From Hibiscus mutabilis (taxonomy: Eukaryota > Streptophyta > Magnoliopsida > Malvales > Malvaceae), in NCBI GenBank assembly GCA_019671005.1, contig CM033732.1:49093392-49157391 (forward strand): DNA of 64,000 nt, written 5' to 3'. The notes under the pieces are model-generated. The model saw only the letters and a list, made by a program, of their open reading frames with translations. It made no database searches and had not been told where the DNA came from. The position numbers and the translations under genes were made by a program. Below, one piece after another: positions 22,524 through 34,149 of this stretch; the stretch's first letter is position 1; each line of letters starts with the position of its first letter.

Positions 22524-24842
22524 TTGAAACAGTCCAAAATCGAGCTGAAAATGTTGTTGGATAAAGAGGAAGTTTATTGGAAGCAAAGATCGAGAGTCCA
22601 ATTGCTAAAAGAAGGAGACCGCAATACTGGTTTCTTCCATACTAGGGCCACCTCCCGTAAGAAGAAGAATTTGATCAAAGGCATTAAGAACAGTGAGGGG
22701 ATTTGGAAGGAGGGAGCGGAAAACATCTTTAATGTGGCAATCGAGTTCTTTTCCAATCTCTACCGATCGGACAACGCTACTACCTCCAACATGATCCTTG
22801 ATGCCATCGAGCCTTGCATCATACCGGAAATAAATGACAAGCTTTGCACTGGATTCACGGTGGAGAAAGTAAAGAAAGCTTTCTTTCAAATCCACCCCAA
22901 CAAAACCCCAGGTATCGATGGTCTTCCAACTTCCTTTTACCGTAAATTCTGGTCCATTCTTAATGGTGAATTCACTAAGCTTTGCCTTGATCTTCTTAGT
23001 GGTAAAGTCAATATGAGTGATGTTAATCAAACGGTCATTGTTCTCATTCCAAAAAATGATAATCCACCCTAATGAAAGACTTTGGACCCATTAGTCTCTG
23101 CAATGTTGTCTATAAAACATGCTCGAAAATGCTTGTTAATCGTCTTAAGACTTTGATGCCTTTATGTATTGCTGAAAATCAGAGTGCATTTGTTTCTGGA
23201 AGGCTTATCTCTGATAATGTGGTTGCTGCTCATGAACTGCTCCATTACCTAAAAAGCTCTAAAAATGGCCCTAATAAAGGAGCATCCATTAAACTTGACA
23301 TGGAGAAAGACTTCGATAGAGTTGAATGGAATTTTCTCATTGATGTTATGTCTAAAATGGGCTTTGCTGCCAATTGGATTGATCTTATTATGTCATGTGT
23401 TTCCTCTGTTTCTTATTGCCTCAAAATTAATGGTGTAATTTCAGATCCATTCCAACCCACACGAGGCTTAAGACAAGGAGACCCCCTATCCCCCTATCTT
23501 TTTCTCTTTTGTACGCAGGGTCTCTCGGCCTTGTTATTGAAGGACCAAAGAGAGGGTCTTATCTGAGGGGTACGAGCAAGCATGTATGGCCCAAGGGTGA
23601 ACCATCTCCTCTATGCTGATGATTGCATCCTGTTCATCCGTAATTCAGCTATGGAGGCCGAGCGATTGAAGACAGTCCTCTCGGTCTATGAAGCTTCCTC
23701 AGGACAGAAAGTCAATGTTGAAAAATCATTCATTTACTTCAGCAACGGTATGAGCCAACAAAGTAAATCTGTCATCACCGAGACCCTTGGCATGCGAGAA
23801 GAACCAGTCCTCGGACACTATCTAGGTCTCCCTTTGATTGTGGGCAAAAACAAGACGGAGGCACTCGGTTTCTTGGACGTGAAAGTTGATAAACGGGTTT
23901 GCAGTTGGACCAAAAATCTCTTATCCTATGGAGGAAGAGAAGTGCTTATTAAATTGGTTGCCCAAGCCATCCCGGCCTATGCCATGGCGTGCTTCCTTCT
24001 CCCCGATTGCATCCTTGACCCCATGGTCTCCACCACTCAAAGCTTTTGGTGGTCCGGCAAAGTTAAAGAGCGTGGCTGGCCCCATGTTGCTTGGTAGAAC
24101 CTATGCAAACCGAAAGGTATGGGAGGCCTTGGTTTAGAGATTTGAAGCTCTTCAACCTTGCACTGCTTACCAAGCAAGTTTGGAGACTCGTTTGCATCAA
24201 AGACTCCCTTTGCTTCAAAGTGCTCTCAGCCAAATACTTCCCTCAAGGCAACATCCTTGAAGCCAAGCAAGGTGATAAAACTTCTTTCATTTGGAGCGGA
24301 ATTTTCAAGGCTAAAGAAGCATTTAAGGATGGGTTTCACTGGGGATTAGGCATAAACAGTGAGGTTCGAATTTTCCAAGATAAGGGGGGGGGGGGACCTA
24401 AGCCTATCACCCTTGTTGGCACACACCTTGATAACGCCATCAGCCCTATCAAATGCGGTGAATTCATGGTGCCAAACATTGCCGCTTGGAACGTGGTCAA
24501 GCTCAATCAAGTCTTCTCGGATACGGATGCCTCCCTCATTTCCCGTTGTCATATTACCCCACTCTCAGAAGACGTTCTCATTTGGAGCAACCACTCCTCG
24601 GGTGTATATTCTACAAGGTCTGGTTATAATTGGCTTCTCCTTCAAAGGAATACTGAGCGAGACACCTCCTCTATTTGGAAAGCCATGGCCAAGCTGCCCA
24701 CTCTTCCAAAGATCCGCATCTTTGGTTGGAGACTATGCCAAGATGCTTTCCCAACTGGCCATAAACTTGCCGCAGCTGGTCTTGACAAGGGCACATGCAA
24801 GATTTGTAACAATGACCTCGAGACATGCCTCCATGCATTCAT
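22524..24842 (+). pseudogene. LINE ORF2 reverse transcriptase and zf-RVT region, broken
   Basis: Successive frames carry reverse transcriptase motifs: GDRNTGFFH (about 22615), NKTPGIDGLPTSFYRKFW (about 22900), FGPISLCNVVYK (23078), ENQSAFVSGRLISDN, MEKDFDRVEWNFL in the position of the usual KAFDRV block, GLRQGDPLSPYLF (about 23465) and LLYADDCILFI (about 23605) with the catalytic YADD. zf-RVT follows (FGWRLCQDAFPTG, CKICNNDLETCLHAF) and is cut at the gene junction. Frameshifts or stops separate the frames near 22481, 23072, 23566 and 24097. A run of twelve G at 24384-24395 lies in the last frame. Confidence 0.88.
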
Positions 24843-27292
24843 GTTCTTGTCATTGGAATTATGACGCTACATTCATTTGGAGAGGGATCTGGTGTTGGAG
24901 TTTCCTTTGCCGGCTCAAAAGGTTTTACTCAAGGCCTTTTGGTAACTTTGGCGATAGCTGTACATAACATACCAGAGGGATTGGCTGTGAGCACGGTTCT
25001 TGCATCAAGGGGTTTTTCTCCACAGAATGCAATGCTATGGAGTGTAATTACATCCTTACCTCAGGTATCTAATCATGTAATTCTGTTTGTCAGGCGTTGA
25101 GCACATCTATATGTATCAAATGAAATTGGAACTTCCAAGATCAGGTTGAAAAAAAAAAGTAAAAGAAGAAATGGTGAAGTAGAAAAGTTAGTAAAAATTA
25201 AAGACCAGGTAAAATAACTTCAATGGAAGATCATTGTCAACAGACAATTTGTAAGCACCAACCTGATTTCTAGGGTTTTTGAAAAATCTTACAATCTTTA
25301 GTGTGAGATTTATATTACTGTAGTGACTAGTGAGTGACTACTTTGTTTCATCTGTTAAAATGGGTAAAAGGAAGGATAAAAATCAACTATTAAGGTCATG
25401 TGAGGGTAAATCAATATAACTTTTTTTCTTATTTGAGTATTATATCTGTGCAAAGTTAGTTTCCTCAAATGGTTGTTTATTCCCTTTAAACTTTTTCTCA
25501 AAACTTGTTTGCCAGCCAATTGTAGCGGTTCCTTCTTTTATATGTGCCGTTGCATTTAATAAATCTCTGCCCTTTTGTACTGGTTTTGCTGCTGGATGTA
25601 TGATTTGGATGGTTGTTGCTGAGGTTATCCCTGATGCATTTAAGGTATTGCAATTCTTGCACTTAAAATAAATGTTTGAATCTTCAAGAATAAGGATTTG
25701 CTTCTACAACAATCTTTCTAGACCTTCTTTTCTCTTCTGATTCATATCCTATGAAGAACACTTTCATTGGTTAGTTCACAGTATACAGAACTTGCCAAGC
25801 TTCTTCACTTTCTCTCTTCTGCAAAGCCTAAAAGGTTACAAGACAACTTTTATTGAACATCAGATTGTAAATTGGAAAGATTAATCTTGTTTGACCATGT
25901 TTAATTTTTTTATGCTCTCTTCTCTGCTCTACAGAAATGATGTTTTTCTCTCTCCTTTATCTTTATTCTTGTAATAGGAAGCTTATCCAACTCCAGTGGC
26001 ATCAGCTGCTACGCTTTCAGTAGCATTCATGGAAGCACTAAGCACTCTGTTCCAGAACTTTAGTCATGGTTTCAAGTGAGTTATTGAACTATTGTTTGTT
26101 GAGAAGAGTGTGTGGCTGGATATTACATCATTGCATGAGTAAATTCAGCTACTTTGGGTTTCTTTTTCTATCATTTATCCTGAACCTTGCTGTAGTTATA
26201 ACCTTTTTTATTAATGATAATTCTGATTTTGTTTCAACAATGTTATGCCTTATTGTCCTTTGTGATGACACGGTCATAGCTTTCTGTGCATGCTAGTTGA
26301 TTCAGACGGATTAGGCAGATGTAGCTTTTATTAGGCTTGATATGTGGGCTTGTCACAGTTGATACAATCTGGCCATCTGCTTTTGTCCCTAAATGCTACC
26401 CAGCCCCTTACTCTTGGTTGCTGTATTGTGATTTCATTTTATCTCCTCATTGACTAAATTCTAATGTTTTTGAATTTCCAGTTCTGAGGATGCTTCTGGC
26501 TTCTTTGTTTCGTTGCTTTTTGGTCTTGGACCTTTACTGGGTGGTCTTGTTCTTGTCGCATTTGCTCTTGCTTTGTATCTTCAGCATGCCCTTCTCATGG
26601 GTACTGCATCTGGCATTGCCTTCATCCTTGGTGCCTGGCGACCGCTGCTACTACTTTTGTCTTCCAAAATGGGATTCTTACCATTTATGTTGCTACTAAC
26701 TGTAGGTGCTGCGTTTGTTCATGTTTCAAGCTCTGCTATTTTGGTGATTGTTTCTAACAAAAGAACATCTAATAACCTACCGACACTATCAAGATTTCCC
26801 ATGAGTGTTCTCACACTCCAGTCATTTTTAGCATGTGGAGCTGTGGCTTTTCATGCACTTGCTGAAGGACTTGCACTAGGAGTGGCTGCACCAAAAGCTT
26901 ATGGTCTTGGACGGCACATGGTCCTTCCTGTCTCCCTTCATGGGCTTCCCCGTGGTGTAGCAGTGGCCAGCTGCATCTTTGGAGCTACTGGCAGTTGGTA
27001 TGGTTCTCTCGCAGCAGCAGCTCTAATCGGGTTCATAGGCCCAATATCTGCAATTGGAGCAATATTGGCAGGAATTGACTACAGTGGTCTGGACCATGTG
27101 ATGGTTTTTGCCTGTGGAGGATTGGTCCCATGCTTTGTTAGAATAGTTCAAAGAGCAGTAAGGTTAGACATGCGAAAAAGCAGCTTTGGGATTGCTATTG
27201 GAGTTGGTTTTGCTGCTCTCTGTTTAACTTGCACCAAGTTAGTTTGCTTGCACACACCTTACTGCAATTCTGCTCCAGAGGCTGTCAGATAA

Positions 27293-27949
27293 GATGATCG
27301 TGCTTAAACACCACACCCGTGGTGGTTTTCAGTCTGGCCTTTGCATAAGTGTTTACTAGTTGCTTGAGTTTGTGGAACAGATTATGGAAAGAGAAAGATA
27401 TGAAGTGAATGACTCAATGAGAGGATGGGATTCCTGTCTCTCTGTATGCTTAGTTTTAATCTTTTTACACAATTTTAACGGACAAAGGGGGCCTTGGGCA
27501 TTGCTCTAATCAAGATTTTAAGAACGTTCATATTGAGAGACAGACAGTGTCCAAGGAATCTCGAACAAAAATGTTCCCTTTTCTCCCTTTAGTTATGAAG
27601 GATAAAGTAATAGATAAAAAATAATAATCTTTTATTCTCTAATAGTGTAAAAGGAATCTCTTCCTACAGTGAACTGTATTATTTTTCAAGAGAGTATTTG
27701 CAGCGAAGCACTAAAGTCCATTATTTGTCAATTGAAATTTCAACAGAGTTCAATTCAAAGAAGATGCTTTCTACAAAAATCACTCGCTCAGATGGTCAGC
27801 TATTCCTCGTAGCTCAAGCTTTGAAACTTGGAAAAGACCAAGTCTAGAACACGCAAGTTGCAAATTAAAAAGTAGTATCATCTAAACCCATTAAGTAGCG
27901 TCAAATCCGGAGAAATCTTGGATCTTATTATAAACATTATGATAACATG
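27293..27949. other. Spacer between convergent ZIP and RER3 genes
   Basis: Both genes end toward this spacer, so it should hold two 3' UTRs. I see no reading frame, repeat family or RNA gene in it; an AT-rich AATAATAATC stretch near 27620 could contribute to 3' end formation. Confidence 0.4.
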
Positions 27950-28990
27950 CTACATCCAAGTTACAAGCAAGCCATTGAAAATGGCTAAAACAGAGAAGGA
28001 AGAGGGGGTAAAAGTCATCTTCATGTTTGCTGGCTTCTCTTCCACACTCTGAGACCCAGTCATCCTTGCTAATAGTACAAATGACATCCCTCCAAGTACA
28101 TTATTTAAGCATCTCAGAACCACCACTGATGACTTAAACACCAAGGGCGGAAGTCCCTTGGCCAGTAGATACTCGACCCCATTCAAGGTTTGGTACCTCA
28201 AATTGCTGCTAACACCCATATGAGCAGCCCAGGTGAGGGCATTCAACAAGGTAGGAGGAGGTTTATTGGGTGTTTCAAAATTGGGATCCATTTTCTTCCT
28301 CATGTTGATCAATCCATTTGAGATTGCAGTTCCCACAAGGCCTGCAGCAAATCCAACAGCAGCAAATACAGCTCCTTTGTAGACAAAAGTCCCGAAACGG
28401 TTCATTGGGGTATAAGCACCAGGTTCAAACATATGACCTGGTGGACAGTTTGCAAAGAGAGCAGGGAGACTTGAAGAAGAAGAAGAAGAATATGCAGAGG
28501 CTGTTGGTGCCAAAAGATACATCAGAGTGAAGTTCAAAATGGAACCGACGACAAGAGTTGAGAAAACGAAGTCAACCTCATTAAGACCAAAATTAGGACG
28601 TGTAGACATGTCTCCAACAACACAAGCACTGACCCCAACCAACTCTTCCATTAAAACCTTGAAAGGGAACTGGGGATCTGCTGTAATTCTGTCTCTCCAT
28701 CCACTTAGGAGAAGACCCAGAACGCCAAATCCCTGCCATGAATTATCGTTGGAATCGCCATCTCCTCTACCACCACCTCCGCTACCACCAACCCCGTGGT
28801 TTCCATCGTCTCCTCCAGCGTATGAGATGTCAAGTTTGGGAACGGAAAGGTTAGAGGGCTGAAAGCGGAACGGTTGGTTTTGAGGGAACGAAACAACATG
28901 CAGCGGTTGAGATTGGAGACGGCGGGTATCACTCGTGTTAGGCAATTGTCTTGTCCACTCCGAGAAACGATACCGAGCCATGGCAGCCAT
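27950..28990 (-). CDS. RER3: RETICULATA-related protein (RER3-like), chloroplast
   Basis: The single open frame of 346 codons starts at 28990 (MAAMARYRF; a second ATG at 28981 is possible). The first 60 residues are Ser/Arg-rich with few acidic residues, as in a chloroplast transit peptide, followed by a Gly/Asp-rich linker (GVGGSGGGGRGDGDSNDN). The rest is the RETICULATA-like domain (DUF3411): PQFPFKVLMEELVGVSAC, FGLNEVDFVFSTLVVGSIL, NCPPGHMFEPGAYTPMNRFG, then hydrophobic segments around 210-230, 280-310 and 330-345. Family members sit in the plastid envelope and affect leaf mesophyll and vein patterning; the exact function is not established. Next to a ZIP gene, as I recall for At3g08640 and At3g08650, which favours RER3 over RER4. 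The length fits the family and no lesion is seen. Confidence 0.88.
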   Translation of the reverse strand: MAAMARYRFSEWTRQLPNTSDTRRLQSQPLHVVSFPQNQPFRFQPSNLSVPKLDISYAGGDDGNHGVGGSGGGGRGDGDSNDNSWQGFGVLGLLLSGWRDRITADPQFPFKVLMEELVGVSACVVGDMSTRPNFGLNEVDFVFSTLVVGSILNFTLMYLLAPTASAYSSSSSSSLPALFANCPPGHMFEPGAYTPMNRFGTFVYKGAVFAAVGFAAGLVGTAISNGLINMRKKMDPNFETPNKPPPTLLNALTWAAHMGVSSNLRYQTLNGVEYLLAKGLPPLVFKSSVVVLRCLNNVLGGMSFVLLARMTGSQSVEEKPANMKMTFTPSSFSVLAIFNGLLVTWM

Positions 28991-30289
28991 TTGATTGATC
29001 GAATTTGATTCCTCAAACCCAACTCTACAAAGAGCAGAAGCGAAAAGGGGGAAAAGTTAGTAGAACGCGGGGTTATTATTACTATGCAGGAACAAAAAAA
29101 AAGGAGAGAGAGAAAAAGCAGACAAAGAGAATGCGAGAAATGTAGTCGCAAAAGGGATACCAGAATCTGAGATAGTACTTGCAGAGATGGAAACCGTTGA
29201 GCGAAGAGTGAGAAATAGGGTTGTGTTTTTCTTTTTCCCTTTTCAAGCTAGAAATTAGGGTAGATTGGAATTCCTCAATACAAAGTACATCGCATAACAT
29301 CAAATTCTGTATCATTCTATTTTTAATTACTTCAATTATAACATTCAATTGAGAAAGAGGAAGGAGGAGACTCCTAACGAGTATTAAATTTATAATTTTA
29401 AAAAATAACTACTTATTTTAGAGTTTGTTAATAATTTTAATTATAATACGTAAGGTAGGGATCATTAAATTATTTAGATCAACTACATCAACATTGTCCG
29501 TTTCAATCTCGACTCTCCGGTAACCCAAACTCCAACAATGTTTCAAGATATCGTGCATCTCCCGCAACTCAACCAAGATTACTGTATATCGACCCAAGCT
29601 TCGAAAGAAACCAAATAATCACTTGTCTTTATCATCACAGATAAAATCACTGCAAGCTGCAGCATTATCACGCAAGCAGACTGCTCCATCAATATTTGCC
29701 TTCACCCATCATCTTCATTAAAGGCTTAATGATGTGATAGTTTGATGCTAACTTGAAATCTATATCATTATCTTCATTAAAGTTCGAGTTTTCTATTTTT
29801 GTTTAGTCGTCGAAAATCGTCAAGATACAGATGCATTTGTCTCATTGTCATTTACTACTTTGTTAGTTTAAATTTTTCAAACCTCTTTAAAACTCACAAA
29901 ATTTAATAAAAAAATTTAGGGTTGGAAGCTTTTTCGCATTTGAAGGGTTTTAAGATATTTGTTCCAATAATGAGAAACAATTATTTGGCAAGACAAATAA
30001 TATACTTCAAGACTAATTAGGTGATCTAAATATAAAGGTAAATAGGTCACAAGTAAAATAATGAAAAATTGAAATTTTTTACTCGATTTAAATTTTATAA
30101 ATATTGTTTGATTTTATTTGACTCAAATTAGCTCAAAAAATTTAAATAAAGTTTAAGTTGTAACTAGAAAATTAGAATGGACATTCTTTTTTTTTTTGCA
30201 ATTAAGTCTCAATTTGAGTTTTATTTATTTTAGTGATCTATCTAGAACTTTGTAAATTCTTTCTTCCTATCAAGTCATTGACTCTTTTA
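28991..30289. other. RER3 upstream region and AT-rich spacer
   Basis: 28991-29350 is the upstream flank of RER3 with purine-rich stretches and short ORFs without motifs. 29350-30290 is AT-rich intergenic DNA. Near 30125-30200 it has a segment (TTAGCTCAAAAAATTTAAAT, then a T-run and TTGCAATTAAGT) that reappears at about 30813-30890 inside the duplicated tRNA-relic region, so shuffling extends into this spacer. Confidence 0.4.
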
Positions 30290-30776
30290 TATTTCTATCA
30301 ATATTTTTCCTCAAAATTCATTCTTTAAAAAATAATATTATAAATATATTACATAATTTTACATGGTATTTGATATTAATATTGTCGCAAATGATGACTG
30401 GTGATAAAAAGATGAGCGAAATATGAACGTTTTGATATCAATATTATCGTAAATGATGACCGATGACAGAAAACAATTAATTGTTAGCTTTGGTCGAAAA
30501 GTTCATTGTCTAAAACTAAAACGTTTTAACTTTAGTTACAAAATTGATATATAATTTTAAAGAAATGCAATAAAAAAAATCTTTTTTAGGGTTTCAATAT
30601 TTAATAGCAAACAACATTTTTTGTTTGATCAAATATTGCGTTATTGAAAAATATTAATTGTCAATGATATAATTAAGACTAAAGTTCAATGTTATAATTA
30701 AGACAATTGGAAGTTTAATAGTAAAAACAATATAACATCTAAAGTTCAATAATGATTTTGTTAATTGTATAATAAA

Positions 30777-30873
30777 TCTGACTTTCTCTTAGTTGGTAGA
30801 GCGGAGAACTGTATTAGCTCAAAAAATTTTAAATAAAATTTGAGTTGCTGGTTTGAAAGTTGGGGTCGAATTT
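30777..30873 (+). pseudogene. tRNA-Tyr-like relic, copy 1
   Basis: CTTAGTTGGTAGAGCGGAGAACTGTA matches the D-arm, anticodon stem and GTA anticodon region of plant tRNA-Tyr (shown here only as a description; the canonical block is GGTAGAGCGGAGGACTGTAG). A T-arm-like GCTGGTTTGAAAGTTGGGGTCGAA follows after an AT-rich insert where the intron and 3' anticodon arm should be. The acceptor stem does not pair, so it is not a working tRNA. Confidence 0.65.
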
Positions 30874-31603
30874 TTTTTTTTTGCAATTAAGTTCAATCTT
30901 GTGCCCAATCATATGATGGCACATTGTTTTGAGCTGAGGCTGCTAATTCACGATCTTTAACAAAAATTGCTTTTATACTTCTATCAATATTTTTTCTCAT
31001 AATTCATTCTTTAAAAAATAATATTATAAATATATTATATTCTTGGAACACAAATACATCATACTATATACTATAATAGGATTATGATTGCACGCTCTTT
31101 ATATAACTACCTAACTAGTGAATGTGACAATTGATCAATATTGTCGCGAATGACGATTGATGACAAAAAAAAATTGATTGTCAGCTTTGGTCGAAAAATT
31201 CATTATCTAAAACTGAAACGTTTTAAACTTTAATTACAAAATTAGTATATAATTTTAAAGTTCAGTGTCTAAACAATATTGTTTTGAATATCCCAATAAG
31301 GATTTCGTGTGGGTTGATTTTCGATTTGGTTGACATTCGAGTTCAAATTGATTTATCTATAAGGTGTTTGGTCATTATTAAAGTTGATGAAAAATCAATC
31401 GAATTTTATTATCTTGTAATCACTTTTAATTTTTTCAAAAAAATATTGTTTTATAGTATCAATATAACAATTTTAAATGAATTATTTGACATTTGTCATC
31501 TCATCTTTTTTTATTTTAACATATTTTATTAATATAATTAAGACTAAAGTTCAATGTCATAATTAAGACAATTAAAGTCCGATAATGATTTTGTAGATTA
31601 AAC

Positions 31604-31686
31604 CTGACCTTAGTTCAGTTGGTAGAGCGGAGGACTGTAGTAGGATAGGAGGTAATTCCATCTGAAATCCTTAGCTCTGCCAATAA
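31604..31686 (+). pseudogene. tRNA-Tyr-like relic, copy 2
   Basis: CCTGACCTTAGTTCAGTTGG followed by TAGAGCGGAGGACTGTAG is a near-exact 5' half of plant tRNA-Tyr up to the intron site. An intron-like stretch and ATCCTTAGCTCTGCC then match the 3' anticodon arm, but the T-arm (GGTTCGAATCC) and 3' acceptor strand are missing. It is a truncated pseudogene at the end of the second duplicated unit. Confidence 0.7.
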
Positions 31687-31690
31687 AACA

Positions 31691-32022
31691 GTAATATAAT
31701 AGACCCGACTTACATTCTTGGAACAAAAATACATCATACTATATATTATATTAGGATTATTATTGCACACTCTTTATATAGCTACCAACACAAGAATGAA
31801 TACAATGAGTTTACTGCCACCAAACCTAAAATGCAAGAGACAACTCTCTCTTCTGTTCATAACACAACAATGAAAAGACCATTACAAAGATCCCCAGAAA
31901 TCATTGTTAACTTAATTGTTTCAAGTTGATATGAAATAGATGAAAAGGTATATTTTGGCTTAGAGTTCTGGGGCCGGGTAAAAGCAACTCAGATGATTTA
32001 ATGCTAAAACTCTCAGCGTCCT
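31691..32022. other. Spacer downstream of the KH gene
   Basis: This holds the 3' flank and 3' UTR of the minus-strand KH gene. A short direct repeat of ACATCATACTATATA sequence links 31045-31080 and 31727-31760, showing that the duplicated region to the left extends to about 31770. No gene is seen. Confidence 0.4.
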
Positions 32023-34111
32023 GTTTTGGGACGTTTCATTCCACTGCAATTAAAAGGAGAAACACTACCGCTTGGGCCGGGACTCTCCTCTCTGAAATTT
32101 GAGTTTCAGCATTGTCAGCTCGCGCAACTGCTGCCTCTTTATAAAATCTTCTGATTCATCCTACACATGAGAATATCAAGTTTAGAAGGAAAATGGTTCT
32201 GCAGCATAAAACGAGGATGCCAAATATTTTTCACACATGATTTCGTGACAAATAATGGAAGTATATATGAGAGCAACCTATGACTATAGCTAACATACCA
32301 CAGGTTTCAGTAATTCTTCCACAATTTCCTGAGCCTGTCTAAGCCTTATATCAACAACATTAGCTGGTAAATCTGCCTCAATTAAGATGTGGAGTGGCTC
32401 ATTCAGGTGCTCATAGCCAGGTCTACCTCTGAGCTGCTCTTCCTTCAGATGGAAAAAGATGGGAAATTATTATCCAAAACCAGAAATTCATTGCATCTGA
32501 TCTTCCTATCAATTTCAGCTGAATTGCAATTGAGATATTGAAAATGCTAGTGGTATCAGAACTTTACAGCAACAAGACTACTTTTCTAGCTTTACCTTGT
32601 CTGAATCCTTTATTGATCCTTTGCCTCTGACATATACACGGCAACCCGTAGTAGCTTCTACCCGCTTCAATGAATTGCCTCTAGGCCCTAGAAGTCGTCC
32701 AACAAAATTGAACTAGCAAGTAACAATGTAAGAAAATCAGAGTGTAGGAATAAATACTCAGAGAAATATATGTTCCATTCAATTGAATTATAACAATATA
32801 ATTAGTGAACACAGTTTAATCTAATGTACTAGCAGTTTCATATAAAGCTTACATTTGGATATGTATCGACAGGAATTTCAAGACGCAAGATCCTCTTCAC
32901 AGTGTATGAACTAGGGCTTGCTGGTGCACCTTGCCAGTCCATTGTCATCCCAGGAGGTCCACTTAGTCTCTGTCAAAATACAAAAGGCAACAGTTGCACA
33001 AAAGATCAGAAGGCTCAATCCACATGACTGCGAGTGACACGTGAATTGATAATAAGTTTTGAAATAACCCTCCTGCACACTAAACTTGATTTTCCAAGAA
33101 AATATTTTCCAATGCTTCATTAAAGACCAGGTACAAATATGTGACAAAATAGATTTAGCATGTTAAGTTAACCGATTGAAATACAAAATGACAAATGAAG
33201 TTAAACGTTAACATCTTAGTAACTAGAAATGAACTGATAGATAGCCATTATATGGAGCACAGCCTTCTGCACTTTGAGCACATTAACTTGACAACCATTG
33301 GATTTTGGACAGGAATAAACTTAGTTCCCATCTGAGTTAAGTAAGGTATCACATTGTCAAGTAAACCATTGGAGACTAAATAATCTTTGTGTTTAGTGTC
33401 ATCAATCAGAGGCCAAGAGAAATAATAAGAAACTTAGATATTCACCATTTGACAAGGTTTTCTAGTGATAATTTGGCTATTTTCCCTATTTGTTGAATTG
33501 AACTTAGCAAGCAGAGCCAAAAGCCATAGTTTTGGAGCAGAAACATATAATTTGTACCATCACATATGACAATGCACACACCAAACATATCAAAATGGGT
33601 CACATGTAGAGGAATGGTACATATAATGTGTACTATGGCAATTTGAACGATACAGAATGCAATAAGTATAAAAGGAAGTACCAGGAAACTAAATTAATAA
33701 TCTCTGACACAGTCTGCATTTGAAGCAGAAAATAATTAGTGTAAGAACTGATTTTAAAGGTCATTTTTTCATACTAATAAAGAAAGAGAAACTACTTCAA
33801 ACTTTATTTTTTTTTGTGACCTTTATGATGTCAGAAAACAGAAAGACTTCAGCACGTTATGCTTCTCCTTCCTGATTTTTTGACACTCAAATTGTAAGGG
33901 TATTTACCAGAAACAATCTTAAAGCACATTCAAAGGATTAAAAGCATAAAACTGTCACTTATAACCCAAATTGTGAACTTATATGCTGGCATGACATAAA
34001 TATTGTGCATATAAAAGAAAACATTCAATTAACAAACAAAGAATTAAACAATACCTCTTGAGGAAGACTATTCCAGCTGCCTAATCCAGTTCCAGAAACA
34101 TTTGACATAAT

Positions 34112-34149
<38 letters not shown>

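Larger units (their letters stand above)
20136..24842 (-). mobile_element. L1-type LINE with 5' inversion (twin-priming structure)
   Basis: A T-run at 20136-20146, directly after the splice acceptor, is the poly(A) tail of a minus-strand LINE. From 20147 to about 20810 the element reads on the minus strand (3' UTR and RNase H). Beyond that it reads on the plus strand, from ORF1 at the internal junction to the zinc-binding end of reverse transcriptase at 24842. So the 5' part is inverted relative to the 3' part and its 3'-most end lies against the target, the arrangement made by twin priming. The segment between the zinc motif and the RNase H linker is missing at the switch. No target duplication is visible; exon sequence appears deleted instead. 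Confidence 0.85.
19351..27292 (+). pseudogene. ZIP-family metal transporter (At3g08650-like), second coding exon broken by a LINE
   Basis: The product would move zinc or similar metal ions across a membrane. Exon 1 (19351-19812, 154 codons) encodes a signal peptide (LLLSLFFFLVFLECITA) and the first membrane segments. Exon 2 should start after the acceptor TTGGGTTTCAG at 20135, but a LINE fills 20136-24842; the exon resumes in frame at 24843 with VLVIGIMTLHSFGEGSGVG and ends at 25064. Exons 3-5 are 25516-25644, 25978-26075 and 26482-27292, all in phase. Family motifs are HSFGEG, HNIPEG, HALAEG and HGLPRG, the histidine-containing membrane helices. Homologues have, as I recall, about 20 more residues between LLCKK and VLVIGIM, so the insertion probably deleted that part. 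All remaining exons are open, which suggests a recent hit or continued partial expression. Confidence 0.8.
30290..31690. repeat. Imperfect direct duplication, two units of about 0.5-0.7 kb
   Basis: Unit 1 (about 30290-30870) and unit 2 (about 30975-31690) share, in the same order: CTATCAATATTTTT with CATTCTTTAAAAAATAATAT; an ATTGTCGC.AATGA segment; AGCTTTGGTCGAAAA with ACTGAAACGTTTTAA or its variant; TATATAATTTTAAAG; a TAATTAAGACTAAAGTTCAA segment; and a tRNA-like sequence at the end. Unit 1 contains an internal repeat of the GATATCAATATT part and unit 2 an extra 250-base insertion (31275-31525). Confidence 0.75.

Noticed and set aside
28318..28862. Plus-strand ORFs opposite RER3
   Set aside because: They are shadows of the minus-strand RER3 frame and lack motifs.
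30777..31686. Functional tRNA-Tyr genes
   Set aside because: Both copies lack a pairing acceptor stem, and copy 2 lacks the T-arm.
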